10,316 nt of DNA from Nitrospirota bacterium (GTDB lineage: Bacteria > Nitrospirota > Nitrospiria > Nitrospirales > NS-4): NCBI GenBank assembly GCA_005877525.1, contig VBON01000116.1, positions 1 to 10,316 on the forward strand. The letters are read 5' to 3'. How positions within the stretch are numbered: position 1 is the first letter of the stretch; each line of letters begins with the position of its first letter. Position numbers and translations under genes: made by a program. The notes under the pieces are model-generated. The model worked only from the letters and a program-made list of their open reading frames with translations. It was not told the origin of the DNA and did no database searches. Shown here in pieces: positions 1 to 5,810 of the stretch.

Positions 1-384
1 CAACCGCAGTTCTTCAATAGACATCGCTTCCGGTACCGCGAGGACCTGGTCCACGAAGGCTATCAAGTGGACGGCCGCATTGGCTACCTTCACGGCCATG
101 TCATGCAGGTGCCTTTTCGTAACCTCAGCCAATATCTGGGCAAGATGAGCCGGTATTCAACGCTAATGGCTGAGCAGATGGCTCAGCGCGGAAGACGATT
201 CCACGCCCATCAACTCGTGACCCATCCCCTGTTTACCTTCTTCAAGATGTATGTGGTTCGACAGGGGTTTCGTGACGGGATTCCAGGTCTCATCCTGGGG
301 CTTCTGTATGCCTATTACAGTTTCATAAAATACGCCAAACTATGGGAGCGAACCCGCCCGGCAAATGGACGGCACGCACGATGA
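1..384 (+). CDS. WaaE/KdtX-like family 2 glycosyltransferase, C-terminal fragment (5' end outside window)
   Basis: The frame is open from base 1 to TGA 382-384, so about 127 C-terminal residues of a larger protein are present. The catalytic GT-A domain with its DxD motif lies upstream of the window. The visible part resembles the tail of WaaE/KdtX-type LPS-core glycosyltransferases: a Val-His-Glu at residues 17-19, a Gly-Arg-Ile-Gly-Tyr-Leu stretch, and a terminal block with RQGFR, a hydrophobic helix-like segment and KYAKLWE. The same terminal block occurs in the gene ending at 6532 (17 of 36 residues identical by hand alignment), so the two are paralogues. A GTG at base 67 could be mistaken for a start, but the sense frame continues upstream. 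The stop overlaps the rmlA start by ATGA, so the genes are probably translated from one message. The exact acceptor sugar cannot be inferred. Confidence 0.8.
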   Translation, partial: QPQFFNRHRFRYREDLVHEGYQVDGRIGYLHGHVMQVPFRNLSQYLGKMSRYSTLMAEQMAQRGRRFHAHQLVTHPLFTFFKMYVVRQGFRDGIPGLILGLLYAYYSFIKYAKLWERTRPANGRHAR

Positions 385-1109
385 AAGGCGTCATTCTCGC
401 CGGGGGACTCGGCACGCGGCTCTACCCCTTGACCAAGGTGACGAACAAACATCTGCTCCCGGTCTACAACAAGCCAATGATCTACTATTCAATCCAGACG
501 TTGATCAACGCCGGAATCACCGACATCTTGCTGGTAACGGGCGGCAACGGCGCAGGCGACTTTTTGCGGCTCCTGGGAAACGGGAAAGAGTTCGGCTTGC
601 AGCATTTGAACTATACCTACCAGGAAGGTGAGGGCGGAATCGCGGCGGCCTTGAGCCTGGCCGAGTTCTTTGTGCAAAATGAGCCAGTCTGCGTGATGTT
701 GGGCGATAACATCATTGAGAGGAACATCGGTCAGGTCGTGCGAGCCTATGAGAAACAGGGCAAGGGCGCGAAAATCCTGTTGAAGGAAGTCAAGGACCCT
801 CAACGGTTTGGGGTGCCGGTCTTCGACAAGGATCGGATCCTCCGGATCGAAGAAAAGCCGAAGGTGCCCAAGTCGCCATACGCCGTGACCGGCATTTACT
901 GCTTTGACCATGACGTGTTCGACATCATCCGCACCCTCAAGCCCTCGGCGCGGGGCGAGTTGGAGATCACGGATGTGAACAATGTCTACATCGAGCGTGG
1001 CCTTATGACATGGGATCTGCTGGAGGGCTGGTGGACAGACGCCGGCACCTTTGAGTCGCTGAGTCTTGCGGGGCACCTCGTTTCGCAGACCGGCACCAAC
1101 ACGCCATAA
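381..1109 (+). CDS. rmlA: Glucose-1-phosphate thymidylyltransferase, short form
   Basis: This enzyme joins glucose-1-phosphate and dTTP to give dTDP-glucose, the first step of dTDP-rhamnose synthesis in the cytoplasm. I chose ATG 381 because the protein then begins with MKGVILAGG, the usual family start; an in-frame ATG at 342 would add 13 unlikely residues. The product is 242 residues. Visible motifs are the nucleotide-binding GGLGTRLYP loop (8-16) with catalytic Arg13, KHLLP with Lys23, the metal-binding LGDN (Asp109), EEKP (Lys159), TGIY (170-173), a GELEITDVN stretch, and a WTDAGT motif carrying the second metal-binding Asp near residue 226. Classical RmlA is about 290 residues; this one lacks the C-terminal helical extension associated with the dimer/allosteric region, as in other short RmlA proteins. 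It overlaps the upstream glycosyltransferase by 4 bases. It could in principle act on another sugar-1-phosphate, but rmlC, rmlB and rmlD downstream make RmlA very likely. Confidence 0.95.
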   Translation: MKGVILAGGLGTRLYPLTKVTNKHLLPVYNKPMIYYSIQTLINAGITDILLVTGGNGAGDFLRLLGNGKEFGLQHLNYTYQEGEGGIAAALSLAEFFVQNEPVCVMLGDNIIERNIGQVVRAYEKQGKGAKILLKEVKDPQRFGVPVFDKDRILRIEEKPKVPKSPYAVTGIYCFDHDVFDIIRTLKPSARGELEITDVNNVYIERGLMTWDLLEGWWTDAGTFESLSLAGHLVSQTGTNTP

Positions 1110-1125
1110 GGTCCCCGAAGAAGGG

Positions 1126-1142
1126 AAGCCACCCGATGGCTT
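1126..1142 (+). other. Small hairpin between rmlA and rmlC
   Basis: A perfect 6-bp inverted repeat (aagcca 1126-1131, tggctt 1137-1142) with a 5-base loop lies just after the rmlA stop in the 97-base rmlA-rmlC gap. No T-tract follows, so it does not look like a finished intrinsic terminator. It may be an mRNA-stabilising or chance structure. Confidence 0.3.
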
Positions 1143-1195
1143 GAACGCAGGTGGAGAGCCAGATTCTTTGCTTCGTTCAGAAAAGGCGGTTACTT

Positions 1196-1200
1196 AGGAA
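1196..1200 (+). promoter_or_regulatory. Ribosome binding site of rmlC
   Basis: AGGAA ends 6 bases before ATG 1207 and fixes that start. The gap upstream shows no convincing promoter. Confidence 0.6.
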
Positions 1201-1206
1201 TAGTCT

Positions 1207-1767
1207 ATGAAGTATATCGACACGCCTCTTCCGGGGGTCATGCTGATCGAGCCTGACGTGCACGAGGACCGGCGAGGGTATTTCATCGAACTCTATCACC
1301 TCGACAGATACGCGAAAGCGGGGCTCCATGCCCGATTCGTTCAGGACAACTTCGCGCGGTCCGTGCATGCCACCCTTCGGGGACTGCATTATCAGCGACG
1401 GCATCCCCAGGGCAAATTGGTGATGGTAACGGAAGGGACAGTCTTTGACGTTGCCGTTGATGTCCGGCGGGGCTCACCGTCTCTCGGCAAGTGGTACGGT
1501 GTCGAGCTTTCGGCTGAAAACAAGCGACAACTCTATGTTCCGCCCGGGTTTGCCCATGGCTACTGTGTCGTGAGCGAAACGGCCGCAGTGATGTACAAAT
1601 GCACCGACTTTTACGTGCTGGAGGATGGGCGCGGAATTATTTGGAACGATCCGGCGCTGGGCATTTCCTGGCCCGTCGCGACGCCGCTGCTGTCGGCGAA
1701 AGACCAGTCGTTTGCGACTCTCGCCGAGAGCGGAACGGAGCTGCCGACGTATGCCGAAAGAGACTAA
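1207..1767 (+). CDS. rmlC: dTDP-4-dehydrorhamnose 3,5-epimerase
   Basis: This enzyme epimerises C3 and C5 of dTDP-4-keto-6-deoxyglucose, the third step of dTDP-rhamnose synthesis. The 186-residue protein has the usual RmlC length and cupin pattern: FVQDN (44-48), LRGLHYQ with the catalytic His61, QGKL with Lys70, VFDVAVDVRRGSP (79-91), a LSAENKRQL block (101-109), PPGFAHG (112-118), and YKCTDFY with Tyr130 and Tyr136, the usual active-site tyrosines. SAKD (163-166) gives an Asp166 that could pair with His61. No expected residue is missing. The start is supported by an AGGAA ribosome binding site. It ends 13 bases before the preferred rmlB start, consistent with co-transcription. The tail after residue 170 is not distinctive. 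Confidence 0.96.
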   Translation: MKYIDTPLPGVMLIEPDVHEDRRGYFIELYHLDRYAKAGLHARFVQDNFARSVHATLRGLHYQRRHPQGKLVMVTEGTVFDVAVDVRRGSPSLGKWYGVELSAENKRQLYVPPGFAHGYCVVSETAAVMYKCTDFYVLEDGRGIIWNDPALGISWPVATPLLSAKDQSFATLAESGTELPTYAERD

Positions 1768-1780
1768 GAAAGCCGTGGCG

Positions 1781-2794
1781 ATGAGGATCTTGGTAACGGG
1801 CGGCGCCGGATTTATCGGCTCACACTTCCTGCGGCTTCTGTTGAAACGGGATAATGCGACCCTGATAGTGAATCTCGATGCCCTCCGGTACTCCGGAAAC
1901 CTGGACAATTTGCGCGATGTTGCATCGCACCCGCGCTACCGATTCGTACATGGTGATATCTGCGACGCCAAGACCGTTGAAGCCCTCATCAAGGCGCACC
2001 GGATCGACACGATTGCCAATTTTGCGGCCGAGACGCACGTAGACCGATCCATTCTCGAGCCTGCTGGATTCGTCCGGACCGACGTCATCGGCACGGCCGT
2101 CCTGTTGGAGGCCGCGCGGACTGCCGGTGTCCGGCGGTTCCTTCAGGTCAGCACAGATGAAGTATACGGCGACGTCTCCACCGGTCGATCGAAAGAATCC
2201 GACCCCGTGGCTCCACGGAGTCCCTACGCCGCCAGCAAAGCCGCCGCCGATCTGCTGGTCCAGAGTTACTTCACCACATACGGAGCGCAGGTTTTGATCA
2301 CGCGCGGCAGCAACACCTTCGGCCCGAACCAGTATCCCGAAAAGTTCATCCCGCTGTTTGTGACCAATGCGCTGGAGGATCAGGCGCTTCCCCTCTATGG
2401 GGATGGCCTCCAGCAGCGAGATTGGATCCATGTGGAGGATCATTGCACCGGAATTGCCACGGTTCTCGAACGCGGGACGCCCGGAGAAATCTACAATATC
2501 GGCGGGGGCTGCGAGCGACGCAATAAGGAGGTGGCGCAGGCAATTCTCAACATCCTGGGGAAGCCCGGCGCTCTCATACGCCACGTGACGGACCGTCTCG
2601 GGCACGATCGCCGGTATGCCCTGAACTGCGAGAAGGTCAGGACACTCGGCTGGCAACCGCAAGCAAACTTTGAGGACGCGTTAAAGAGCACCGTGCTGTG
2701 GTACCAGGATAATCCCCGGTGGTGGGGAAAGATTAAGTCCGGAGAATTCCGCGAGTATTACGAACGACTGTACGGCGCACGTTTAAGCACATAA
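1781..2794 (+). CDS. rmlB: dTDP-glucose 4,6-dehydratase
   Basis: This NAD-dependent extended short-chain dehydrogenase converts dTDP-glucose to dTDP-4-keto-6-deoxyglucose, the second step of the pathway. Starting at ATG 1781 gives 337 residues and the standard N-terminus MRILVTGGAGFIGSH (Rossmann loop 7-13). Further motifs are HGDICD (57-62), FAAETHVDRS (81-90), STDEVYG with the Thr125-Asp126-Glu127 catalytic residues, and SPYAASKAAAD with Tyr149 and Lys153 of the YxxxK pair. TRGSNTFGPNQYPEKFIP, LYGDGLQQRDWIHVEDH and VTDRLGHDRRYA follow as sugar-nucleotide binding signatures typical of RmlB. ATG 1751, in frame and overlapping the rmlC end by 17 bases, is an alternative start that would add ten residues; both have weak purine-rich sequence upstream. 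The gene looks intact and full length. A 154-base repeat-filled gap separates it from rmlD. Confidence 0.96.
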   Translation: MRILVTGGAGFIGSHFLRLLLKRDNATLIVNLDALRYSGNLDNLRDVASHPRYRFVHGDICDAKTVEALIKAHRIDTIANFAAETHVDRSILEPAGFVRTDVIGTAVLLEAARTAGVRRFLQVSTDEVYGDVSTGRSKESDPVAPRSPYAASKAAADLLVQSYFTTYGAQVLITRGSNTFGPNQYPEKFIPLFVTNALEDQALPLYGDGLQQRDWIHVEDHCTGIATVLERGTPGEIYNIGGGCERRNKEVAQAILNILGKPGALIRHVTDRLGHDRRYALNCEKVRTLGWQPQANFEDALKSTVLWYQDNPRWWGKIKSGEFREYYERLYGARLST

Positions 2795-2941
2795 AGCGCC
2801 TGGGGCTTCCATAGCCATGCAGTAGTTGGAGCGTGGCGTTAGGAGCGCCCGCGGCTTCCGTAGCTAGGCGGTGTTGGGGGCGGGGCGTTAGGAGCGCCCG
2901 CGGCTTTCGTAGCCACGCAGTCTTGGCTGCATGGCGTTAGG
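2795..2941 (+). repeat. Three tandem 49-bp imperfect direct repeats filling the rmlB-rmlD gap
   Basis: Units are 2795-2843, 2844-2892 and 2893-2941, each exactly 49 bases, beginning immediately after the rmlB stop. By hand count, units 1/2 differ at 11 positions, 2/3 at 9 and 1/3 at 11. The best conserved parts are the left end (agcgcc, then ggctt) and the last nine bases ggcgttagg. Each unit can form a small hairpin, ggct with agcc around a 5-base loop (2804-2816 in unit 1); in unit 2 one pair becomes G-U. At both internal junctions ggcg and cgcc can pair around a loop containing AGGA. A 49-base period is not a multiple of three, so a repetitive peptide is unlikely. Nothing else was recognised in this gap. 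Confidence 0.85.
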
Positions 2942-2942
2942 A
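2939..2942 (+). promoter_or_regulatory. Ribosome binding site of rmlD, supplied by the third repeat
   Basis: AGGA ends 6 bases before ATG 2949. It spans the last three bases of repeat unit 3 and the next base. The same TTAGGA occurs at the end of units 1 and 2. Confidence 0.6.
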
Positions 2943-3252
2943 TAAACGATGCGTATTCTCATTACCGGTGCCCATGGCCAACTTGGATCTGAGTTGCAAA
3001 AGGTCTTGGCCGGCGAGGCGCTCATTCTCGCCGATCGGCCCGACTTTGAATTGACAGATCCGTCTCTTACTCGCCGGATTGTCGACCAACGGCCTCAGGC
3101 CATCATCCATGCTGCAGGCAATATAGACGTGGATGGGTGTGAGCGCAATCCAAACGCCGCCTTGTCCGTCAATGCCGAAGGCACGCGCCGGGTGGCACAA
3201 GCGGCGGCGGCGGTCGGGGCCTATCTTGTTTATCTCTCGACAGACTACGTCT

Positions 3253-3292
3253 TCGACGGCACTCAATCGACGTCGACGGCACGCAATCGACG
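3253..3292 (+). repeat. 20-bp tandem duplication inside rmlD
   Basis: Units 3253-3272 and 3273-3292 are identical except T3263 versus G3283. The mismatch is the third base of a Thr codon (act/acg) and is silent. The extra 20 bases shift the frame; deleting 3273-3292 gives DGTQSTPYTEND, the expected RmlD sequence. Confidence 0.9.
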
Positions 3293-3579
3293 CCCTATAC
3301 CGAGAACGATCCGACGAATCCGCTGAACGCCTATGGCCGATCCAAGCTGCAGGGAGAACACGAAGTGATGACCATCGGTGGGAACACGCTCATTGTCCGA
3401 ACATCCTGGCTGTATGGAGTGCACGGGAAGAACTTCGTGAAGACCATTTTACGAGCCGCTGCCACGCAGGCCGAGGTCAGGGTAGTGGAAGACCAATGGG
3501 GAAGCCCCACGTATGCCCGCGAGTTGGCTGAGGTGATTGCCGGACTCATCGAGCAAGGAATCCGCGGCATCGTACATGC

Positions 3580-3593
3580 GGGTGGAGGGCGGA
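3580..3593 (+). repeat. 7-bp tandem duplication inside rmlD
   Basis: gggtgga (3580-3586) is followed by gggcgga (3587-3593). The one mismatch (T3583/C3590) corresponds to a silent third-position change in a Gly codon (ggt/ggc). Removing 3587-3593 rejoins GIVHAGG to EGGCSWHEFAG, the normal RmlD reading. Confidence 0.75.
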
Positions 3594-3865
3594 GAAGGAG
3601 GTTGCTCCTGGCATGAATTCGCCGGGGCGGTATTGGAGGAAGCCCAGATCCGTTGCAAGAATGTTCCGATTGCTACGGCGGACTCCAGACGCCTTGTGCG
3701 CCGGCCCCGGTATTCCGTCTTGTCGGTGGCACGACTGCATGACTACGGTTTGCGGCTTTCTCCCTGGCGGACCGCCTTGAAGCGCTTCATGGAAGATTAT
3801 GCGGCAGTGGACGAACGAGCTGAGCCCGCCCAAGGCCGATGAGCGACGGCGTCTGATCCCGCGGC

Positions 3866-4903
3866 ATGGCGAAGATCCGAGTTCTGCAGGTCTGCAATCA
3901 GCTCGGGATTGGCGGGACGGAGAAAACGATTCAAGTTTTCTCGAAGTACCTGGACCGATCCCGCTTCGAAGTCTTCGTCTGCGGGCTGCGCGCCGGCGGT
4001 CCAAGAGTCCAGGAACTCGAGCGGCTGGGGATTCCCGTCATCGTCCAGCCGTGCGAGCTCAACACGTTGATCGAGGAACTCAAAATAGACGTCTATCATA
4101 TCTACCGGGCCGGCGAGCACGAACCAGGCACGTTGCCGCGGAAGCGCCAGGGATGGCCGAAGATCGTGGAGACCAATGTCTTCGATGCCATTGACCCCGT
4201 CGGCACTCCGGTAATCGATGCCCACGTGTTCTTCTCGCGGTGGTGCCGGGACGATTACCTGGGGAAATACGGCCGGTTTCATGGAAAGCGCTATGAAGTG
4301 CTCTACGGGCCGATCGACTTCGACGAGTTCCCATCGACATCCCGAGAGTTCAGCTGGACGATCGGCCGGTGCAGCCGTCCTGACGACCAGAAGTGGCATA
4401 CGGCGTGTGTAGACATGTTGCCGAAAGTGTGGCGCAAGGCGCCTCAGATGCGGTGCCGGTTCCGGGGTGCGACTCTTCGCATCAAGGCACGCCTCCAAGC
4501 ATTGGGAATCGCCGACCGCGTCGAGTTGTCCGAGCCGACGGTCGGTATCGCCGACTTCTACCGGGGGCTGGACGTTTACACCCACGGGGCGCGTATCGGA
4601 GAGGGCTATGGCATCGTACTGGCGGAAGCGATGGCCAGCCGCTTGCCGGTCGTCACGGTTGCCACCCCGCAGCGCAAAAAATGTAATGCGCAGGCGGAAG
4701 TGGTGGAGCACAACCTGACGGGCTTTGTGGTCCGCTACGCCTGGCAGTATGCCGACGCCGTCATCGAACTATTGAAAAACCCGACGCTTCGCGAGCAGTT
4801 CGGCGAGCGGGGATATGAGAAGGCGCGCGACCAGTTCGAAGCGTCGAAGCTCACGCGCAAACTCGAGGCGTTGTACACGGATGTGATGGGGCATTCAGGG
4901 TGA
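3866..4903 (+). CDS. GT4-type (GT-B fold) glycosyltransferase
   Basis: A 345-residue retaining-type glycosyltransferase expected to move a sugar from a nucleotide donor onto a growing surface glycan at the cytoplasmic face of the membrane. The N-terminal half has the donor/acceptor-loop pattern GIGGTEKTI (about 14-22). The C-terminal half carries the GT4 E-x7-E motif (Glu246 and Glu254 in EGYGIVLAE), followed by AMASRLPVV and NLTGFVV. No signal peptide or transmembrane segment is obvious. ATG 3866 gives the natural start MAKIRVLQVCNQLGIGG; no strong ribosome binding site is visible before it, and the gap after rmlD is 23 bases, so translation may depend on the upstream gene. The central stretch (about 165-195, IGRCSRPDDQKW) suggests the subgroup with an IGRxSRPD element. 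Donor and acceptor cannot be read from sequence; rhamnose is possible given the rml genes. Confidence 0.85.
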   Translation: MAKIRVLQVCNQLGIGGTEKTIQVFSKYLDRSRFEVFVCGLRAGGPRVQELERLGIPVIVQPCELNTLIEELKIDVYHIYRAGEHEPGTLPRKRQGWPKIVETNVFDAIDPVGTPVIDAHVFFSRWCRDDYLGKYGRFHGKRYEVLYGPIDFDEFPSTSREFSWTIGRCSRPDDQKWHTACVDMLPKVWRKAPQMRCRFRGATLRIKARLQALGIADRVELSEPTVGIADFYRGLDVYTHGARIGEGYGIVLAEAMASRLPVVTVATPQRKKCNAQAEVVEHNLTGFVVRYAWQYADAVIELLKNPTLREQFGERGYEKARDQFEASKLTRKLEALYTDVMGHSG

Positions 4904-4908
4904 GCGCT

Positions 4909-4932
4909 AGGGATGGTTTGCGAACCGTCCCT
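4909..4932 (+). terminator. Strong intergenic hairpin, possible terminator or processing signal
   Basis: agggatggtt (4909-4918) pairs with aaccgtccct (4923-4932) as a 10-bp stem with one G-U pair and a TGCG tetraloop, 5 bases after the stop at 4901-4903. The following bases are cttaaggg, not a T-run, so efficient intrinsic termination is doubtful. The arm tccct (4928-4932) can alternatively pair with aggga (4937-4941), which contains the next gene's Shine-Dalgarno. Confidence 0.5.
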
Positions 4933-4936
4933 CTTA

Positions 4937-4941
4937 AGGGA
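4937..4941 (+). promoter_or_regulatory. Ribosome binding site deciding a GTG start
   Basis: AGGGA lies 8 bases before GTG 4950. The nearby ATGs at 4945 and 4948 run straight into TGA in their frame, so GTG 4950 is the only sensible start. Confidence 0.55.
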
Positions 4942-4949
4942 AAGATGAT

Positions 4950-5795
4950 GTGAGGATCAGCGGGTTCACTTTTTGCCGGAACGCCCTGCGTTACGATTAT
5001 CCCGTCGTGGAGTCGATCCGGTCCATTCTGCCGATCGTGGATGAATTTGTCGTGAACGTGGGACGCGGTGACGACGGCACGCTTGAACGCATTCGCTCCA
5101 TCGGCGATCCGAAGATCCGCCTTGTGGAATCGGTCTGGGACGAAACATTGCGGAAGGACGGCCTGATCTATTCTCAGCAGACGAACATCGCGCTGTCCCA
5201 CTGCACCGGCGATTGGGCGTTCTACCTCCAAGCCGATGAAGTCGTCCATGAAGGGGATTTGCCGCAAATCCTTGAGGCGGTGACGCTGAATCACCGAAAC
5301 CCAGCTGTCCGCGGGTTGCTCTTTCGCTACCTGCACTTCGTGGGGGATTACTGGTCGCTCAATCCCTGGTTTTATCACAAGGCGGTCCGGATCATTCGCA
5401 ACAACGGCGAAATAGAATCATGCGGGGACGCGGTCGGCTTTCACCTCAAAGCGACCGGGCAGTATCTTCAGAGCGGGCCGCGTGAGTGGCTTGCATTCTC
5501 GGGCGCGCGGGTCTTTCACTATGGGTGGGTCAAGGACCCTAAAGTTATGTTGGCGAAGAAGCAGGAGCAGACCAAGGTCTACCACGGTGATACGCCGCCC
5601 CGCTCCGAAGCGAGACTGTACAATCAGGACACCTTCGCCTTTGAAGACTATTCGATTCTGAAGGACTTTAGCGGAAGCCATCCCGCCGTGATGCGGTCGC
5701 GACTGGAGGCAGCTGAGCGACGGGGGACACGCCGAAATCGCTGGCTGAACTGGCGATTTTATCGGGAGGTGTTTCGGCGTGGCTTTCGAGGGTAG
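4950..5795 (+). CDS. GT2-type (GT-A fold) glycosyltransferase
   Basis: The 281-residue product opens with a GT-A-like core: MRISGFTFCRNALRYDYP, a VDEFVVNVGRGDDGTLERI stretch (about 30-48) in the position of the usual VDxxSxDGT nucleotide-binding loop, and LQADEVVHE (94-101), the likely metal-binding DxD-type site with Asp96 and Glu97. The middle has WSLNPWFYHKAVRIIRN and FHYGWVKDP, which I recognise as recurring in bacterial GT2-like proteins of polysaccharide clusters. There is no membrane segment. The C-terminus is rich in Arg and aromatic residues, perhaps for membrane or acceptor contact. It starts with GTG at 4950, preceded by AGGGA. The next gene begins 15 bases downstream, so the two are probably co-transcribed. 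The sugar specificity is unknown. Confidence 0.82.
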   Translation: MRISGFTFCRNALRYDYPVVESIRSILPIVDEFVVNVGRGDDGTLERIRSIGDPKIRLVESVWDETLRKDGLIYSQQTNIALSHCTGDWAFYLQADEVVHEGDLPQILEAVTLNHRNPAVRGLLFRYLHFVGDYWSLNPWFYHKAVRIIRNNGEIESCGDAVGFHLKATGQYLQSGPREWLAFSGARVFHYGWVKDPKVMLAKKQEQTKVYHGDTPPRSEARLYNQDTFAFEDYSILKDFSGSHPAVMRSRLEAAERRGTRRNRWLNWRFYREVFRRGFRG

Positions 5796-5810
5796 GGAAG
5801 GCGGCGAATA

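Larger units (their letters stand above)
2949..3842 (+). pseudogene. rmlD: dTDP-4-dehydrorhamnose reductase, frame broken twice by small tandem duplications
   Basis: RmlD reduces dTDP-4-keto-L-rhamnose to dTDP-L-rhamnose with NAD(P)H, the last pathway step. The first frame gives MRILITGAHGQLGSEL, a HAAGNIDVDGCE motif and STDYVFDG, then loses sense after about 3272. A second frame (about 3293-3586) carries PYTENDPTNPLNAYGRSK with the YxxxK catalytic pair, RTSWLYG, GKNF and DQWGSPTY. The original frame resumes from 3594 with CSWHEFAG and RRPRYSVL to TGA 3840-3842. The breaks coincide with a 20-bp tandem duplication (3253-3272/3273-3292) and a 7-bp one (3580-3586/3587-3593). Removing one copy of each (27 bases) rejoins a continuous protein of about 288 residues, the normal RmlD length, with all expected motifs. 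As written, translation stops early (about 125 residues). Whether this is a genuine pseudogene or an assembly error is unresolved. The family assignment is secure. Confidence 0.9.

Noticed and set aside
67..384. Complete small gene starting at GTG 67
   Set aside because: The same frame makes sense back to base 1 and the content is a family C-terminus, so it is the end of a truncated larger gene.
489..1076. Minus-strand open frame across rmlA
   Set aside because: It mirrors the coding frame of a well-supported rmlA and has no family resemblance.
2795..2941. CRISPR array
   Set aside because: The 49-bp units are directly adjacent with no spacers, are only about 80% identical, and no cas gene is nearby.
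3253..3593. Programmed ribosomal frameshifting in rmlD
   Set aside because: No slippery heptamer is seen, and both shifts are explained exactly by removable tandem duplications.
3365..3616. Separate small gene starting at GTG 3365
   Set aside because: Its sequence is the middle of RmlD (RTSWLYG, DQWGSPTY) displaced by the tandem duplications.
3797..4711. Long open frame on the minus strand (304 codons)
   Set aside because: It lies antisense to the GT4 gene at 3866-4903, which has clear glycosyltransferase motifs. The minus-strand protein shows no recognisable motif and is a product of GC-rich codon use.
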